NCBI GenBank assembly: GCA_903928495.1
Contig: CAIYQZ010000076.1
Coordinates: forward strand, 1-64,000
Source of the DNA: an uncultured bacterium
Lineage (GTDB): Bacteria > Pseudomonadota > Gammaproteobacteria > Burkholderiales > Burkholderiaceae_C
Length of the DNA: 64,000 nt
Reading direction: 5' to 3'
Made by a program: the position numbers and the translations under genes. The stretch's first letter is position 1, and each line of letters starts with the position of its first letter. This document shows positions 18,408-26,748 of this stretch, one piece after another. The notes beneath the pieces are model-generated. The model worked only from the letters and a program-made list of their open reading frames with translations, made no database searches and was not told the origin of the DNA.

Positions 18408-19724
18408 CTATATCTTCAGCACGAACAACACGATGCTGGGGAAGAACACGATGGCACAGATACGCAGCAAGTCTGACGCCAGGAACGGCATCACGTACTT
18501 GAAGGTTTCCTTCATGGGCACGTCTTTGGCCATGCTGTTGATGATGAACACGTTCATGCCCACCGGCGGCGTGATGAGGCCAATTTCCACCACCATCAGC
18601 ACGATCATGCCAAACCAGATGGCTTTGGATTCCGGATCCAGGCCCCACAGATCCAGGCCCATGATGATGGGAAAGAAGATGGGAATGGTCAGCAGAATCA
18701 TCGACAGGCTGTCCATGATGCAGCCCAGCACCAGGTAGATGAAGATGATCAGGAACAGCACCAGGATGGGTGACATGTTCAGCCCAATCACCCACTTGGC
18801 CAGTTCCACGTTCATCTGCGTGAGGGCCAGGAACACGTTGAGCACGTCCGCACCCAGCAAGATCAAAAAGATCATGCCGGTGGCCGCTGCAGTTCCGTAC
18901 ATGCACTCCAGAAAGCCACGGCCTTTCAGTCCACCTGAGCGCCAGGCTACGAAAGCCGTGGCCACGGTGCCGATGGAAGCGGCTTCGGTGGGTGTGAAGA
19001 ACCCGCCGTAAATGCCACCGATCACCACCAGGAAAATCAGCAGCACCGGCCAGGTGTCCAGCAACGCTTGCAATCGCTGTGGCCAGCTGTAGCGGTCACC
19101 CGCAGGTGCATCGGTTGGGCTGACGCGGGCCACGATGGCAATGACCACCATGTATCCAATGGCAGCAATGATGCCGGGCACAAATGCAGCCAGGAACAGC
19201 TTGGCAATGTTCTGCTCTGTGAGGATGGCGTAGATCACCAGCGGCACAGAAGGTGGAATGAGGATGCCCAGTGTGCCCCCCGCCGCGATCACAGCCGTGG
19301 CGAAACGCCCCGAATAGCCGTGCGCCTTCATTTGCGGCAATGCCACTTGCCCCATGGTGGCAGCAGTGGCCAGAGATGAGCCGCAAATGGCACCAAAACC
19401 GGCACATGCCGTCACACCGGCCATGGCCATGCCACCCCGCCAGTGCCCAATGAAGGCGTTGCCCGCCTGGAACAGCGCTTTGGACAGCCCCCCATGGGTG
19501 GCGAACTGACCCATCAACAAGAACAGAGGCACCACAGACAGGTCGTACACCGAAAACCGGGCGTAGGCCACAGTCTTGAAATAGTTCATCAGTGGGTCAA
19601 TGCCTGCGACAAACATGTAGCCCACCGACCCAGACAGCAACATGGCGATGCCAATGTGCACACGCAACGCCAACAGCAGCAACAGCACGCCGAACATCAG
19701 CGAGCCCCATTCGATTCCGGTCAT
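18408..19724 (-). CDS. TRAP transporter large permease (DctM family)
   Basis: A 438-residue, about 12-helix permease that moves an organic acid using the ion gradient. Typical features are GSLMFGVLLLLLALRVHIGIA at the start and the conserved SLATAATMGQVALPQM and PPSVPLVIYAI segments. Its start overlaps the stop of the small-permease gene. The substrate is not predictable; the context suggests an aromatic or dicarboxylic acid. Confidence 0.93.
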   Translation of the reverse strand: MTGIEWGSLMFGVLLLLLALRVHIGIAMLLSGSVGYMFVAGIDPLMNYFKTVAYARFSVYDLSVVPLFLLMGQFATHGGLSKALFQAGNAFIGHWRGGMAMAGVTACAGFGAICGSSLATAATMGQVALPQMKAHGYSGRFATAVIAAGGTLGILIPPSVPLVIYAILTEQNIAKLFLAAFVPGIIAAIGYMVVIAIVARVSPTDAPAGDRYSWPQRLQALLDTWPVLLIFLVVIGGIYGGFFTPTEAASIGTVATAFVAWRSGGLKGRGFLECMYGTAAATGMIFLILLGADVLNVFLALTQMNVELAKWVIGLNMSPILVLFLIIFIYLVLGCIMDSLSMILLTIPIFFPIIMGLDLWGLDPESKAIWFGMIVLMVVEIGLITPPVGMNVFIINSMAKDVPMKETFKYVMPFLASDLLRICAIVFFPSIVLFVLKI

Positions 19725-20242
19725 TTCAGCAGCTTTCTCAGGTTGTCAGCGGCGGCGTACAGCGATGTGGCGCACAGCAGCGCAAACGACGGCACCATGG
19801 GGGCATAACTCCACCAGGTGGGAATGTCGAGCAGCATGGATGCATCAAAGTTGGCCCGCAGGTCCAGCATGCCGACAGTCAACCGCCATGTGATCAGGCC
19901 GGAAAAAAGCGCCAGCAAGGCATGGGCTATTGCGTCCATGAAGGCATTGCTTTTCGGTGATGCCTTGGCTGTGAAAAAGTCCACGATCACGTGTGCTCCG
20001 ATCCAATTGGCATAGGGCAGCGCCATGGCCACCGCAACAGCACTGAGCATCTGCACCAATTCGTAGTCACCCACCAGCGGTGAATCAAAAAACGTCCGTC
20101 CCACGATGCTGCGCATGGACATGATGGCCATGGCCGTGAGGGTCACGCCCGAGATGACCGCCATGCCTTTGCACAGTCGGTCCAGCACCAGGCCCACGCC
20201 CTCGTAGCGCCGGTTGGTTTCGGAAATCAGGATATCGGCCAA
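19721..20242 (-). CDS. TRAP transporter small permease (DctQ family)
   Basis: About 173 residues with four hydrophobic helices. Family features include SMRSIVGRTFFDSPLVGDYELVQ (split; residues about 48-70) and PYANWIGAHVIVDFF. No ATG lies at the N-terminus. A TTG at 20242 with AGGAG eight bases upstream is the best start; another in-frame TTG lies at 20260. It overlaps dctM by four bases. Confidence 0.88.
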   Translation of the reverse strand: MADILISETNRRYEGVGLVLDRLCKGMAVISGVTLTAMAIMSMRSIVGRTFFDSPLVGDYELVQMLSAVAVAMALPYANWIGAHVIVDFFTAKASPKSNAFMDAIAHALLALFSGLITWRLTVGMLDLRANFDASMLLDIPTWWSYAPMVPSFALLCATSLYAAADNLRKLLK

Positions 20243-20303
20243 AGCACAGGCTCCTCTCAAACATAGCGGGTTGCACGCGATTGATGCCCCGCAAACTCAC
20301 ACA

Positions 20304-20331
20304 AAAAGGGCGGGGTATGCCCCGCCCTTTT
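20304..20331 (-). terminator. Hairpin between dctP and dctQ
   Basis: AAAAGGGCGGGG pairs perfectly with CCCCGCCCTTTT around a 4-base loop, followed by T/A. It lies just after the dctP stop and before dctQM, so it probably reduces readthrough and keeps the binding protein in excess over the permease. Confidence 0.8.
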
Positions 20332-20354
20332 CGCCAGACCCAAGCAGTGTGCGC

Positions 20355-21389
20355 TTACTTGGTGTAGCCCTTGATCATGGAAATGGCATCGCCCAACATG
20401 GCTTTGCCGTTCAAGCCGCGTTTGTCCATGTCTGCAGCCCATGCGTCATCCAGCTCGGACGTGGCCTTTTTCCAGCGGTCCACTTCGGCGGCGGGAATCT
20501 GCGTGATGGTGTAGCCGGGTGTTTCAGCAAAAATCTTGCGACCGGGTACGTCGTTGCCTTCCTGAGTGGAACCCAGGAAAGCCGAGAACTCACGACCGGA
20601 GTTTTTGTCGATGACAGCCTTCAGGTCGGCAGGCAAGGACTCGTACTTGGCCTTGTTCATGGGCACCACGAACACGGTGGTGTACAGCGCTGGCGAGTTG
20701 CGGTCGGTTTCAGACGCGAACTTGGTCAGCTCTTGCACCTTCAGGCCAGGAGCCACTTCGTACGGAATGACAGCGCCGTCGATCACACCCTTGGACAGGG
20801 CTTCGGGCACCTGTGGCACGGGCATGCCCACCGGCGTAGCGCCCATGTTGGCCAGCATCTTGGTCACGGTGGCGGTGGGGCCGCGCATCTTCATGCCCTT
20901 GAGGTCTTCGATCTTGGTGATGGGCTTGTTCTTGGTGAAAATCACACCGGGGCCATGCACGTGCACAGCCAGCAGTTTCACGTCCTTGTATTCGTCTTGC
21001 GCGTGCTTTTGCACAAAGTCCCAAGCGGCGCGGCTGGTGGCCCCGGCGTTGGTCATCATGAAGGGCAGCTCAAACACCTGTGACTTGGCAAAGCGGCCAG
21101 CCGAGTAACCGGCCACAGTCCACACCACGTCGGCCACGCCGTCTTTGGCCTGGTCAAACAGCTGTGGGGGCGAGCCGCCCAGTTGCATGGCGGGGTAAAT
21201 CTGGCAGTTCAGGCGGTTGCTGGAGTCTTTGGCGATGTTGTCGCACCAGGTCTTCAGCATGGTGGTGTGCTGAATGGACTGTGGGCCCAAGAAGTGGTGC
21301 ACCTTCAGGGTGACGGTCTGTGCCTGTGCGGCCCAAGCCGAGCACATCAGGCCGGCGGCCAGGGCGGTGTGTGTGAGCAAACGTTTCAT
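20355..21389 (-). CDS. TRAP transporter periplasmic binding protein (DctP family)
   Basis: A 344-residue solute receptor. A signal peptide (MKRLLTHTALAAGLMCSAWA) ends near AQAQT, and the mature part shows TLKVHHFLGPQS at the first strand and the family arginine region MKMRGPTATVTKMLANMGATPV. The ATG at 21389 has AGGAGA eight bases upstream. First gene of the TRAP operon. Confidence 0.93.
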   Translation of the reverse strand: MKRLLTHTALAAGLMCSAWAAQAQTVTLKVHHFLGPQSIQHTTMLKTWCDNIAKDSSNRLNCQIYPAMQLGGSPPQLFDQAKDGVADVVWTVAGYSAGRFAKSQVFELPFMMTNAGATSRAAWDFVQKHAQDEYKDVKLLAVHVHGPGVIFTKNKPITKIEDLKGMKMRGPTATVTKMLANMGATPVGMPVPQVPEALSKGVIDGAVIPYEVAPGLKVQELTKFASETDRNSPALYTTVFVVPMNKAKYESLPADLKAVIDKNSGREFSAFLGSTQEGNDVPGRKIFAETPGYTITQIPAAEVDRWKKATSELDDAWAADMDKRGLNGKAMLGDAISMIKGYTK

Positions 21390-21593
21390 CAAAGGTCTCC
21401 TAGGTTGGATTCACGGGACATGCACTATGTTACCTATTTCAACCCCATGATGTGCCGGGGTTTACCCTGCACATCCGGCAAAATCAGAGGCAACATGAAA
21501 TATTCTGCGCACATGGCACACCCGCCCCATGCCTGCTGAGTGTGCAGGCCGGGGCTTTAAGTTGCAATGGTGTATGACTGACTATCAGCTATG

Positions 21594-22922
21594 TCAGCCA
21601 GACATGGCGGGCAACACGGTGGCCACACAGGTGCCGAAACCGATGCGTGCAGCACCCGTGCGCTCGCACCAGCCGCGCATCGTCACTTCATCGCCATCGG
21701 CCAGGAACGTGCGGGTCTCGCCACCCGACAAAGCCACTGGGACTTTGCCACCCTGTGTGAGTTCAAGCAGCGCACCGGCCTGGTCGAGAGTGGGGCCTGA
21801 CAGTGTGCCGGTGCCCAACAGGTCGCCGGGCTGAAGGTTACAGCCATTGACCGTGTGGTGGGCCACCATTTGCGCCAACGTCCAGTACGCGTGGCGGTAG
21901 CTGGTGTGGCACACGTTGTGCACCGGCAACCCGGCCTCGCGCATGGCGGGCGACGTCAGCCCAATCGACAACTGAATGTCCAACGCACCGGTGGCACTGT
22001 TGGCCGCGCTGCGCAGGTAGGCCACGTCGTCGGTTTTGCCATCGGGCCGTTCAAGGGCGGCGCGGTAAGGCGCCAGGGCCTCGAGCATGACCACCCACGG
22101 AGAAATGGTGGTGGCAAAGTTTTTGGACAGGAACGGGCCCAGGGGCTGGTATTCCCAAGCCTGGATGTCGCGGGCCGACCAGTCGTTGAGCAGGCACACA
22201 CCAAACACGTGTTGCTCGGCGTCGTCCAGCGCCACGGGCTCGCCCAACGCATTGCCGGTGCCCATGAACACGCCCAGCTCCACTTCCCAGTCCAGCCGCT
22301 TGCAAGGGCCGAACACGGGCTCGGTGGCACCGGGTGGCAATGTCTGGCCACTGGGCCGGCGGAACGACTGGCCCGACACCACCACGCTGGACGCCCTGCC
22401 GTGGTACCCGATGGGCACCCAGGTGTAGTTGGGCATCAGCGGGTTGTCGGGGCGAAACAGCTTGCCCACATTGGTGGCGTGATAGATGGACGTGTAGAAG
22501 TCGGTGTAGTCGCCAATGCGGGCGGGCAAGCCCATGTCCACACTGGTCTGCGCAAGCAAGCAGGGTTTCAAAGCGGCTTGTGTGGCTGCAGGGGCCGTTG
22601 ACAGCAGCACCTCGAACAGCGCATGGCGCAACGCGCGCCATGCGGCAGGGCCCAGTGCCATCAGTGCATTCAGGCTGCCGTGGCTGGCGGCCTGCGCTGC
22701 TTGCAAGGCAGCGCCCTGCAACACGCCACTGGCAGCGAGTGCACGCAGGTCGCACACTTCGTTTCCAATAGCTACGCAACCCCGCCAATCAAGCGCTGGA
22801 GCCTCTTTTTCTTTGAAAATTCCGAAAGGAAGGTTCTGGATGGGGAAGTCGGCGCCCGGTGCCTGAGCGCTGTCCACCCAACTGCGTGCTGCGGGGTTGT
22901 GGGTGTGGTTGAGTTCCATCAT
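21594..22922 (-). CDS. fahA: Fumarylacetoacetase
   Basis: A 442-residue hydrolase that splits fumarylacetoacetate-type products into fumarate and a keto acid. It has the N-terminal domain (ADFPIQNLPFGIF near residue 24) and the C-terminal catalytic domain with IGDYTDFYTSIYHATNVG, NYTWVPIGYHGRASSVV, ELGVFMG and LLNDWSARDIQAWEYQPLGP, which hold the metal ligands. Its ATG overlaps the stop of the DUF2783 gene. Residues about 34-51 are encoded by a copy of the dispersed repeat. It is the last gene of the MBL-VOC-FAD-DUF2783 operon; no homogentisate 1,2-dioxygenase is present in the window. Confidence 0.9.
   Translation of the reverse strand: MMELNHTHNPAARSWVDSAQAPGADFPIQNLPFGIFKEKEAPALDWRGCVAIGNEVCDLRALAASGVLQGAALQAAQAASHGSLNALMALGPAAWRALRHALFEVLLSTAPAATQAALKPCLLAQTSVDMGLPARIGDYTDFYTSIYHATNVGKLFRPDNPLMPNYTWVPIGYHGRASSVVVSGQSFRRPSGQTLPPGATEPVFGPCKRLDWEVELGVFMGTGNALGEPVALDDAEQHVFGVCLLNDWSARDIQAWEYQPLGPFLSKNFATTISPWVVMLEALAPYRAALERPDGKTDDVAYLRSAANSATGALDIQLSIGLTSPAMREAGLPVHNVCHTSYRHAYWTLAQMVAHHTVNGCNLQPGDLLGTGTLSGPTLDQAGALLELTQGGKVPVALSGGETRTFLADGDEVTMRGWCERTGAARIGFGTCVATVLPAMSG
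22768..22820 (+). repeat. Dispersed repeat copy 3, inside fahA
   Basis: ATAGCT at 22768, TCAAGCGCTGGAG with AAGCG at 22791 (23-base offset), then a T-rich tail ending TTTGAAA. It lies antisense within fahA and encodes roughly residues 34-51, a variable loop (KEKEAPALDWRG), without breaking the frame. Confidence 0.75.
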
Positions 22923-23140
22923 GCGGCCACCTCTGTGGGGCTGGCAGCCAGCGTGTTGCTGCGGGCCAGGGCAATGGCCTCGGCCAGCACGGCGCGGTCG
23001 CCGATGTGGTTGGCCAATACCAGCACCAGCTTGGCCATCCACATGTCGGCCTGGTCGTCGCTCAGGTCTCGCTGGGCGTTGATGAGCTCTTCGTAAAAGC
23101 TGTCGGGGGTGGAGATGTTGGGTTGTCTGTTCAGGGGCAT
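22919..23140 (-). CDS. DUF2783-type small protein
   Basis: A 73-residue, mostly helical protein with the pattern PDSFYEELINAQRDLSDDQ and LVLVLANHIGD. I recognise it as DUF2783, small proteins found next to FAD-dependent aromatic hydroxylases. The role is unknown; it may be a subunit or stabiliser of the monooxygenase. It lies between the FAD monooxygenase and fahA and overlaps the latter. Confidence 0.75.
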   Translation of the reverse strand: MPLNRQPNISTPDSFYEELINAQRDLSDDQADMWMAKLVLVLANHIGDRAVLAEAIALARSNTLAASPTEVAA

Positions 23141-23158
23141 GGCGGTCTCCGGGGCCGT

Positions 23159-24793
23159 TCAAGGCAGGGCCAAGGCGCGTTTCAGTGCGGCCTGTGCGGT
23201 AGTTGCATCGAAGGCGCGCCAGCGGGCCGCCACGTGCTGGTCGGGCCGTATCAGGTACACGGTGCCGGGCCTGGCATCGTAGCGCTGGGCCAGCACGCCG
23301 TGCGCGTCGATCAGGTCTTTGCCCACCTCCAGCACCTGCGCGGTGACGTTGCCCACGCTCACGGACTGAGCGCCAGGGCCAAAACTCAGCAACGTGAACC
23401 CTTGGCCCAGGCGGTTGAGCAACCATCCGTTGTGTGTGCCACTGGGGCTGCTGAACTGGATGGGCGCGTCTGCGCAGTTGGTGCCGGGCGACATCAGGCC
23501 GGTGAACACATCAGAGTCGGGTGTGTTCAGCGAAGACTGCACATAGGGCGTGGGCGTGGACAGCCTGCCGCTGTTGACCAGCGGGCGGGCAAAGGGCTCG
23601 GTGCGAGCGAGTTCCAGCACCGCATTGCGCAGGCGCAGCGAGGCGCGGCTCTTGGGCGTGATGAAGTCGGTGGAGCGGGTGGAGTTCAGCAGGTTGTCGT
23701 CAGCGGCCCAGGCGCGCTCTTCGTGGTAGGTGTCGAGCAGCGCCAGCGGGGCGTCGCCCGTGAGCACGGCAGCCAGCTTCCAGGCCAGGTTGTCGCAGTC
23801 CTGCACACCGGTGTTGGCACCGCGCGCGCCAAAGGGCGACACCTGGTGCGCCGCGTCTCCGGTGAACAGCACGCGCCCGTGGCGAAGGTTGTCCACACGT
23901 CGGCAGGCAAACTGGTACACCGACACCCATTCCAGCTCAAACTCCACATCGGGGCCCAGCATGGCCTGGATGCGGGGAATCACCTTTTCAGGCTTTTTCT
24001 CTTCCACCGGGTCGGCATCCCAGCCGAGCTGGAAGTCGATGCGCCAGACGTTGTCGCACTCTTTGTGCAGCAACACGCTCTGGTTGCGGTGAAACGGCGG
24101 GTCAAACCAGAACCAGCGCTCGGTGGGGAACTCGGTTTTGCTGATGACCACGTCTGCAATGAGGAAGCGGTCCTGAAAAAAGTGCCCGGTGAAGTCTGCA
24201 CCCACCAGGCGCCGGGTGTCGCTGTTGGCGCCGTCGGCGGCAATGACCCAGTCGGCCTGCAGCTTGAACACGCCATCGGGCGTTTCCACTGTGAGGGTGG
24301 CGACGTCATCGCCGGTGCCCGAGGTTTGTTCCAGGCTCAGCAGCTTGTGTTTCCAACGCAAGTCCACCAGCGGACTGGCGTCGCAGGCTTTGACCAATTC
24401 TTCTTCCAGGTAGTACTGCTGGAGGTTGATCATGGCGGGCATCTTGTGGTGCTCTTCGGGCAGCAGGTCGAACTGGTAGGCCAGATCGTTGCGGAAAAAC
24501 ACTTTGCCCACTTTCCACTGGATGCCGCGCTGGGCATACCCCTCGCCCAGGCCGAGGCGGTCCCAAATCTCCAGCGGTCGCTTGGCGTAGCACACCGCAC
24601 GCGAACCGATGCTCACGGTGTTGTTGTCGTCCAGCACCACGCTGGCCACACCGCGCGAGGCCAGGTCCAGCGCCTGCGTCATGCCAATGGGGCCTGCGCC
24701 AATGATGACCACCGGATGGCGCTTGACGGTGCCCGCCGCCTGCTCGGGGCTCTGGACGTAGTCGAACTCGGGGTAGGTGTATGTGTTGAGCAT
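23159..24793 (-). CDS. FAD-dependent aromatic hydroxylase (class A monooxygenase)
   Basis: A 544-residue flavoprotein of the PHBH/phenol hydroxylase/MhpA type. The Rossmann motif VVIIGAGPIGMTQALDLASRG starts near residue 28, the DG motif lies in WVIAADGANSDTRR (about 183), and the FAD-ribityl motif in VLFTGDAAHQVSPFGARGAN (about 310-330). A C-terminal thioredoxin-like domain closes the protein. It should hydroxylate an aromatic ring with NAD(P)H and O2; the substrate is not known. The operon (VOC, MBL, DUF2783, fumarylacetoacetase) implies a homogentisate-like ring-cleavage route. Confidence 0.85.
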   Translation of the reverse strand: MLNTYTYPEFDYVQSPEQAAGTVKRHPVVIIGAGPIGMTQALDLASRGVASVVLDDNNTVSIGSRAVCYAKRPLEIWDRLGLGEGYAQRGIQWKVGKVFFRNDLAYQFDLLPEEHHKMPAMINLQQYYLEEELVKACDASPLVDLRWKHKLLSLEQTSGTGDDVATLTVETPDGVFKLQADWVIAADGANSDTRRLVGADFTGHFFQDRFLIADVVISKTEFPTERWFWFDPPFHRNQSVLLHKECDNVWRIDFQLGWDADPVEEKKPEKVIPRIQAMLGPDVEFELEWVSVYQFACRRVDNLRHGRVLFTGDAAHQVSPFGARGANTGVQDCDNLAWKLAAVLTGDAPLALLDTYHEERAWAADDNLLNSTRSTDFITPKSRASLRLRNAVLELARTEPFARPLVNSGRLSTPTPYVQSSLNTPDSDVFTGLMSPGTNCADAPIQFSSPSGTHNGWLLNRLGQGFTLLSFGPGAQSVSVGNVTAQVLEVGKDLIDAHGVLAQRYDARPGTVYLIRPDQHVAARWRAFDATTAQAALKRALALP

Positions 24794-24805
24794 GAGAGCT
24801 TGTGT

Positions 24806-25354
24806 TCAGGCGGCTGTGGCGGGGTTGAACTCGCGCTCGTGCATCCACGCGGCGTGCTGCGGGGCTTTTTTGGTTTGGGCCCACTCGTTCAGCATGTCCC
24901 ACTTCACCTCGTCGAGCTTGCGGTACATCTCGGGGGTGCCCACGTCGGCGCACAACTCCAGGCGGTGGCCGTTGGGGTCGAAGAAGTAAATGCTTTTGAA
25001 AATGGTGTGGTCGGTCGGGCCAATCACCTCAATGCCTGCGGCTTGCAAGCTGGCCTTGGTGGCTTCGAGCGTGGCCATGCCGTCCACCTTGAAGGCAATG
25101 TGTTGCACCCAGGCAGGGGTGTTGTCGTCGCGGCCCATCTCGGGTGCTGCAGGCAGCTCAAAGAATGCCAGCACATTGCCCTGCCCTGCGTCCAAAAAAA
25201 CATGCATGTAAGGGTCGGGCGCTTTGGTGGAGGGCACCTGGTTCTCGGCAATGGCCAGCACAAAGTCCATGTTCAGGTGCTTGACGTACCACTCCACGGT
25301 TTGTTTGGCATCTTTGCAGCGGTAGGCCACGTGGTGAATTCGGTCGAGTTTCAT
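24806..25354 (-). CDS. VOC-family protein, possible ring-cleavage dioxygenase or isomerase
   Basis: A 182-residue vicinal-oxygen-chelate protein with two beta-alpha-beta-beta-beta modules. Candidate metal ligands are the His in LDRIHHVAYRC (about residue 7), the His in WVQHIAFKV (about 92) and the Glu in NGHRLELCAD (about 140). This is the two-His-one-Glu set used by type I extradiol dioxygenases and also by glyoxalase-type enzymes. The length suits a small VOC enzyme. In this operon it is the only visible candidate for the ring-opening or an isomerisation step. Confidence 0.75.
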   Translation of the reverse strand: MKLDRIHHVAYRCKDAKQTVEWYVKHLNMDFVLAIAENQVPSTKAPDPYMHVFLDAGQGNVLAFFELPAAPEMGRDDNTPAWVQHIAFKVDGMATLEATKASLQAAGIEVIGPTDHTIFKSIYFFDPNGHRLELCADVGTPEMYRKLDEVKWDMLNEWAQTKKAPQHAAWMHEREFNPATAA

Positions 25355-25357
25355 GGT

Positions 25358-26317
25358 TCAGCCCTCCAGTGCTTGCCACATGGCCACGTCGCGCTCGGCG
25401 GTCCAGATGCGGGGGTCGGGGAATTGCGTGGCTTCGTCGTAGGCGCGGGTCACGTCAAACGGCATGCAGTGGTTGAAGATCACCCAGTTGCCGTATTTGG
25501 GCTGCATGGCCGCAAACGTGCGCTCGTACACCTTGCGCAGGTCTTCGCCCTGCTCTGCCCCGGCCTTGACGTTGGTGTACAGATCGGAAATGAAAGCGCG
25601 CGTGCCGGTCAGCCCGGCTTGCACCTGCTCAGGCGTTTGCAACGCGGCACCTCGGCCAGGCACCAGTTTTTCAGGCTTGAGCGCGGCAATGTTGTCCAGC
25701 GTTTGTGGCCAGTCTTTGAAGTAAGCGTCGCCGGCGTAGGGGGTGGCATCGAATTCCACCAAGTCGCCGCTGAACAGAATTTTTTCCTGCGGCAGCCAGG
25801 CCACGGTGTCGCCCTTGGTGTGGCCACGGCCCAGTTGCAAAATTTGCACTTCCAGCTTGCCCAGCCAAATCGTCATCTTGCCGGTGAAGGTGATGGTGGG
25901 CCAGGTCAGGCCAGGGGGCACGCTCTCCACGTTCTGGAACAGGCGGGGAAAGCGGCCAATTTCGCTGGCCTTGTCGAACTCGCCACGCTCCACGATCAGG
26001 TCGTGGGTGTCCTGGCTGGCAATGATGTGCTCGGGGTTGTAGGCCGTGGCACCCAGCACGCGCACGGCGTGGTAGTGGCTGAGCAGCACGTATTTGATGG
26101 GCTTGTCGGTCACCTCGCGGATGCGGCGGATGACGTCCTGTGCCATCACGGGCGTGGCCTGCGTGTCGATCACCATGACCGCGTCGTCGCCAATGATGAT
26201 GCCGGTGTTCGGGTCGCCCTCGGCCGTGTAGGCGTAGGCGTGGTCCGACAGCTTGTCGAAACTCACCTTTTTCACTTCAAGGTCGGCGGCGGAGGCAAAA
26301 GTTTTGGTGCTGCTCAT
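25358..26317 (-). CDS. MBL-fold protein with a non-canonical metal-binding motif
   Basis: A 319-residue metallo-beta-lactamase-fold protein. The HxHxDH motif is replaced by SHYHAVRVLG (about residues 100-109): the two first histidines remain but the Asp-His pair is Val-Arg. Further expected positions are visible as LGRGHTKGDTVAW (His near 173) and ILFSGDLVEFDATPY (Asp near 192). Loss of the second-metal ligands suggests mononuclear or altered metal use, possibly a feature of this subfamily. First gene of the operon; upstream lies a pair of palindromes. Confidence 0.75.
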   Translation of the reverse strand: MSSTKTFASAADLEVKKVSFDKLSDHAYAYTAEGDPNTGIIIGDDAVMVIDTQATPVMAQDVIRRIREVTDKPIKYVLLSHYHAVRVLGATAYNPEHIIASQDTHDLIVERGEFDKASEIGRFPRLFQNVESVPPGLTWPTITFTGKMTIWLGKLEVQILQLGRGHTKGDTVAWLPQEKILFSGDLVEFDATPYAGDAYFKDWPQTLDNIAALKPEKLVPGRGAALQTPEQVQAGLTGTRAFISDLYTNVKAGAEQGEDLRKVYERTFAAMQPKYGNWVIFNHCMPFDVTRAYDEATQFPDPRIWTAERDVAMWQALEG

Positions 26318-26336
26318 GGGGCCCTTAAATTTGTTT

Positions 26337-26400
26337 ATGACTAATACGTTTGATTAAAGTCATGCGATTGTGCAAATGGTGTTCGTTTTAGTCAAACGAA
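26337..26400. promoter_or_regulatory. Operator/promoter region of the MBL-VOC-FAD operon
   Basis: Two inverted repeats: ATGACT(26337-26342)...AGTCAT(26358-26363) with inner AAT/ATT symmetry, and TTCGTTT-tagtc-AAACGAA (26382-26400), a perfect 7-bp palindrome. The motif TTTGA(T/C)TAAA(A/G) recurs in both. The region is AT-rich compared with its surroundings. The regulator is unknown; an IclR gene lies 1 kb away. Confidence 0.55.
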
Positions 26401-26468
26401 TTTGTTAAGGGTAAACCCTGAAGGCGCACTCAGCACGGCTGCTGGCAGTCTAAAATTGCACCACTTTT

Positions 26469-26474
26469 TGTACA
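26469..26474. promoter_or_regulatory. TGTACA core, probable YefM operator
   Basis: TGTACA sits 17 bases before the yefM ATG. YefM/YefM-YoeB complexes are known to bind palindromes with this core in E. coli. Only one copy is present here. Confidence 0.45.
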
Positions 26475-26490
26475 ACTGAGGCCAGCAATC

Positions 26491-26745
26491 ATGAACGTGG
26501 TGACCTACTCTGAAGCCCGCAGCTCGCTCAAAACCGTAATCGATAACGTGAACAACAATGCCGACGTGACCATCATCAGCCGCCGCAGCGGGGGCGATGC
26601 CGTGGTGATGTCGCTGGACCACTACCAAAGCCTGATGGAAACCCTGCATCTGGTGTCCACCCCCGCCAACGCACGGGCACTGGCCAGCGCAATTGCACAA
26701 GACAAAGCGGGTGAAGCCGTGCGGCGTGAATTGCTGAAGGCCTGA
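26491..26745 (+). CDS. yefM: YefM/Phd-family antitoxin
   Basis: An 84-residue type II antitoxin. The N-terminal DNA-binding region MNVVTYSEARSSLKTVIDNV and the segment VVMSLDHYQSLMETLHLVSTP are characteristic of YefM. The C-terminal helix should neutralise the toxin. The gene ends three bases before yoeB. Confidence 0.93.
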   Translation: MNVVTYSEARSSLKTVIDNVNNNADVTIISRRSGGDAVVMSLDHYQSLMETLHLVSTPANARALASAIAQDKAGEAVRRELLKA

Positions 26746-26748
26746 CGC

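Noticed and set aside
21540..21593. Tenth copy of the dispersed repeat downstream of fahA
   Set aside because: ATAGCTGAT is present on the minus strand but no AAGCG lies 23 bases on; too weak.
23006..26344. Very long plus-strand open frame antisense to the FAD/VOC/MBL operon
   Set aside because: Composition is typical of a GC-rich antisense shadow (rich in His, Gly, Val and Ala) and the opposite strand encodes recognisable enzymes.
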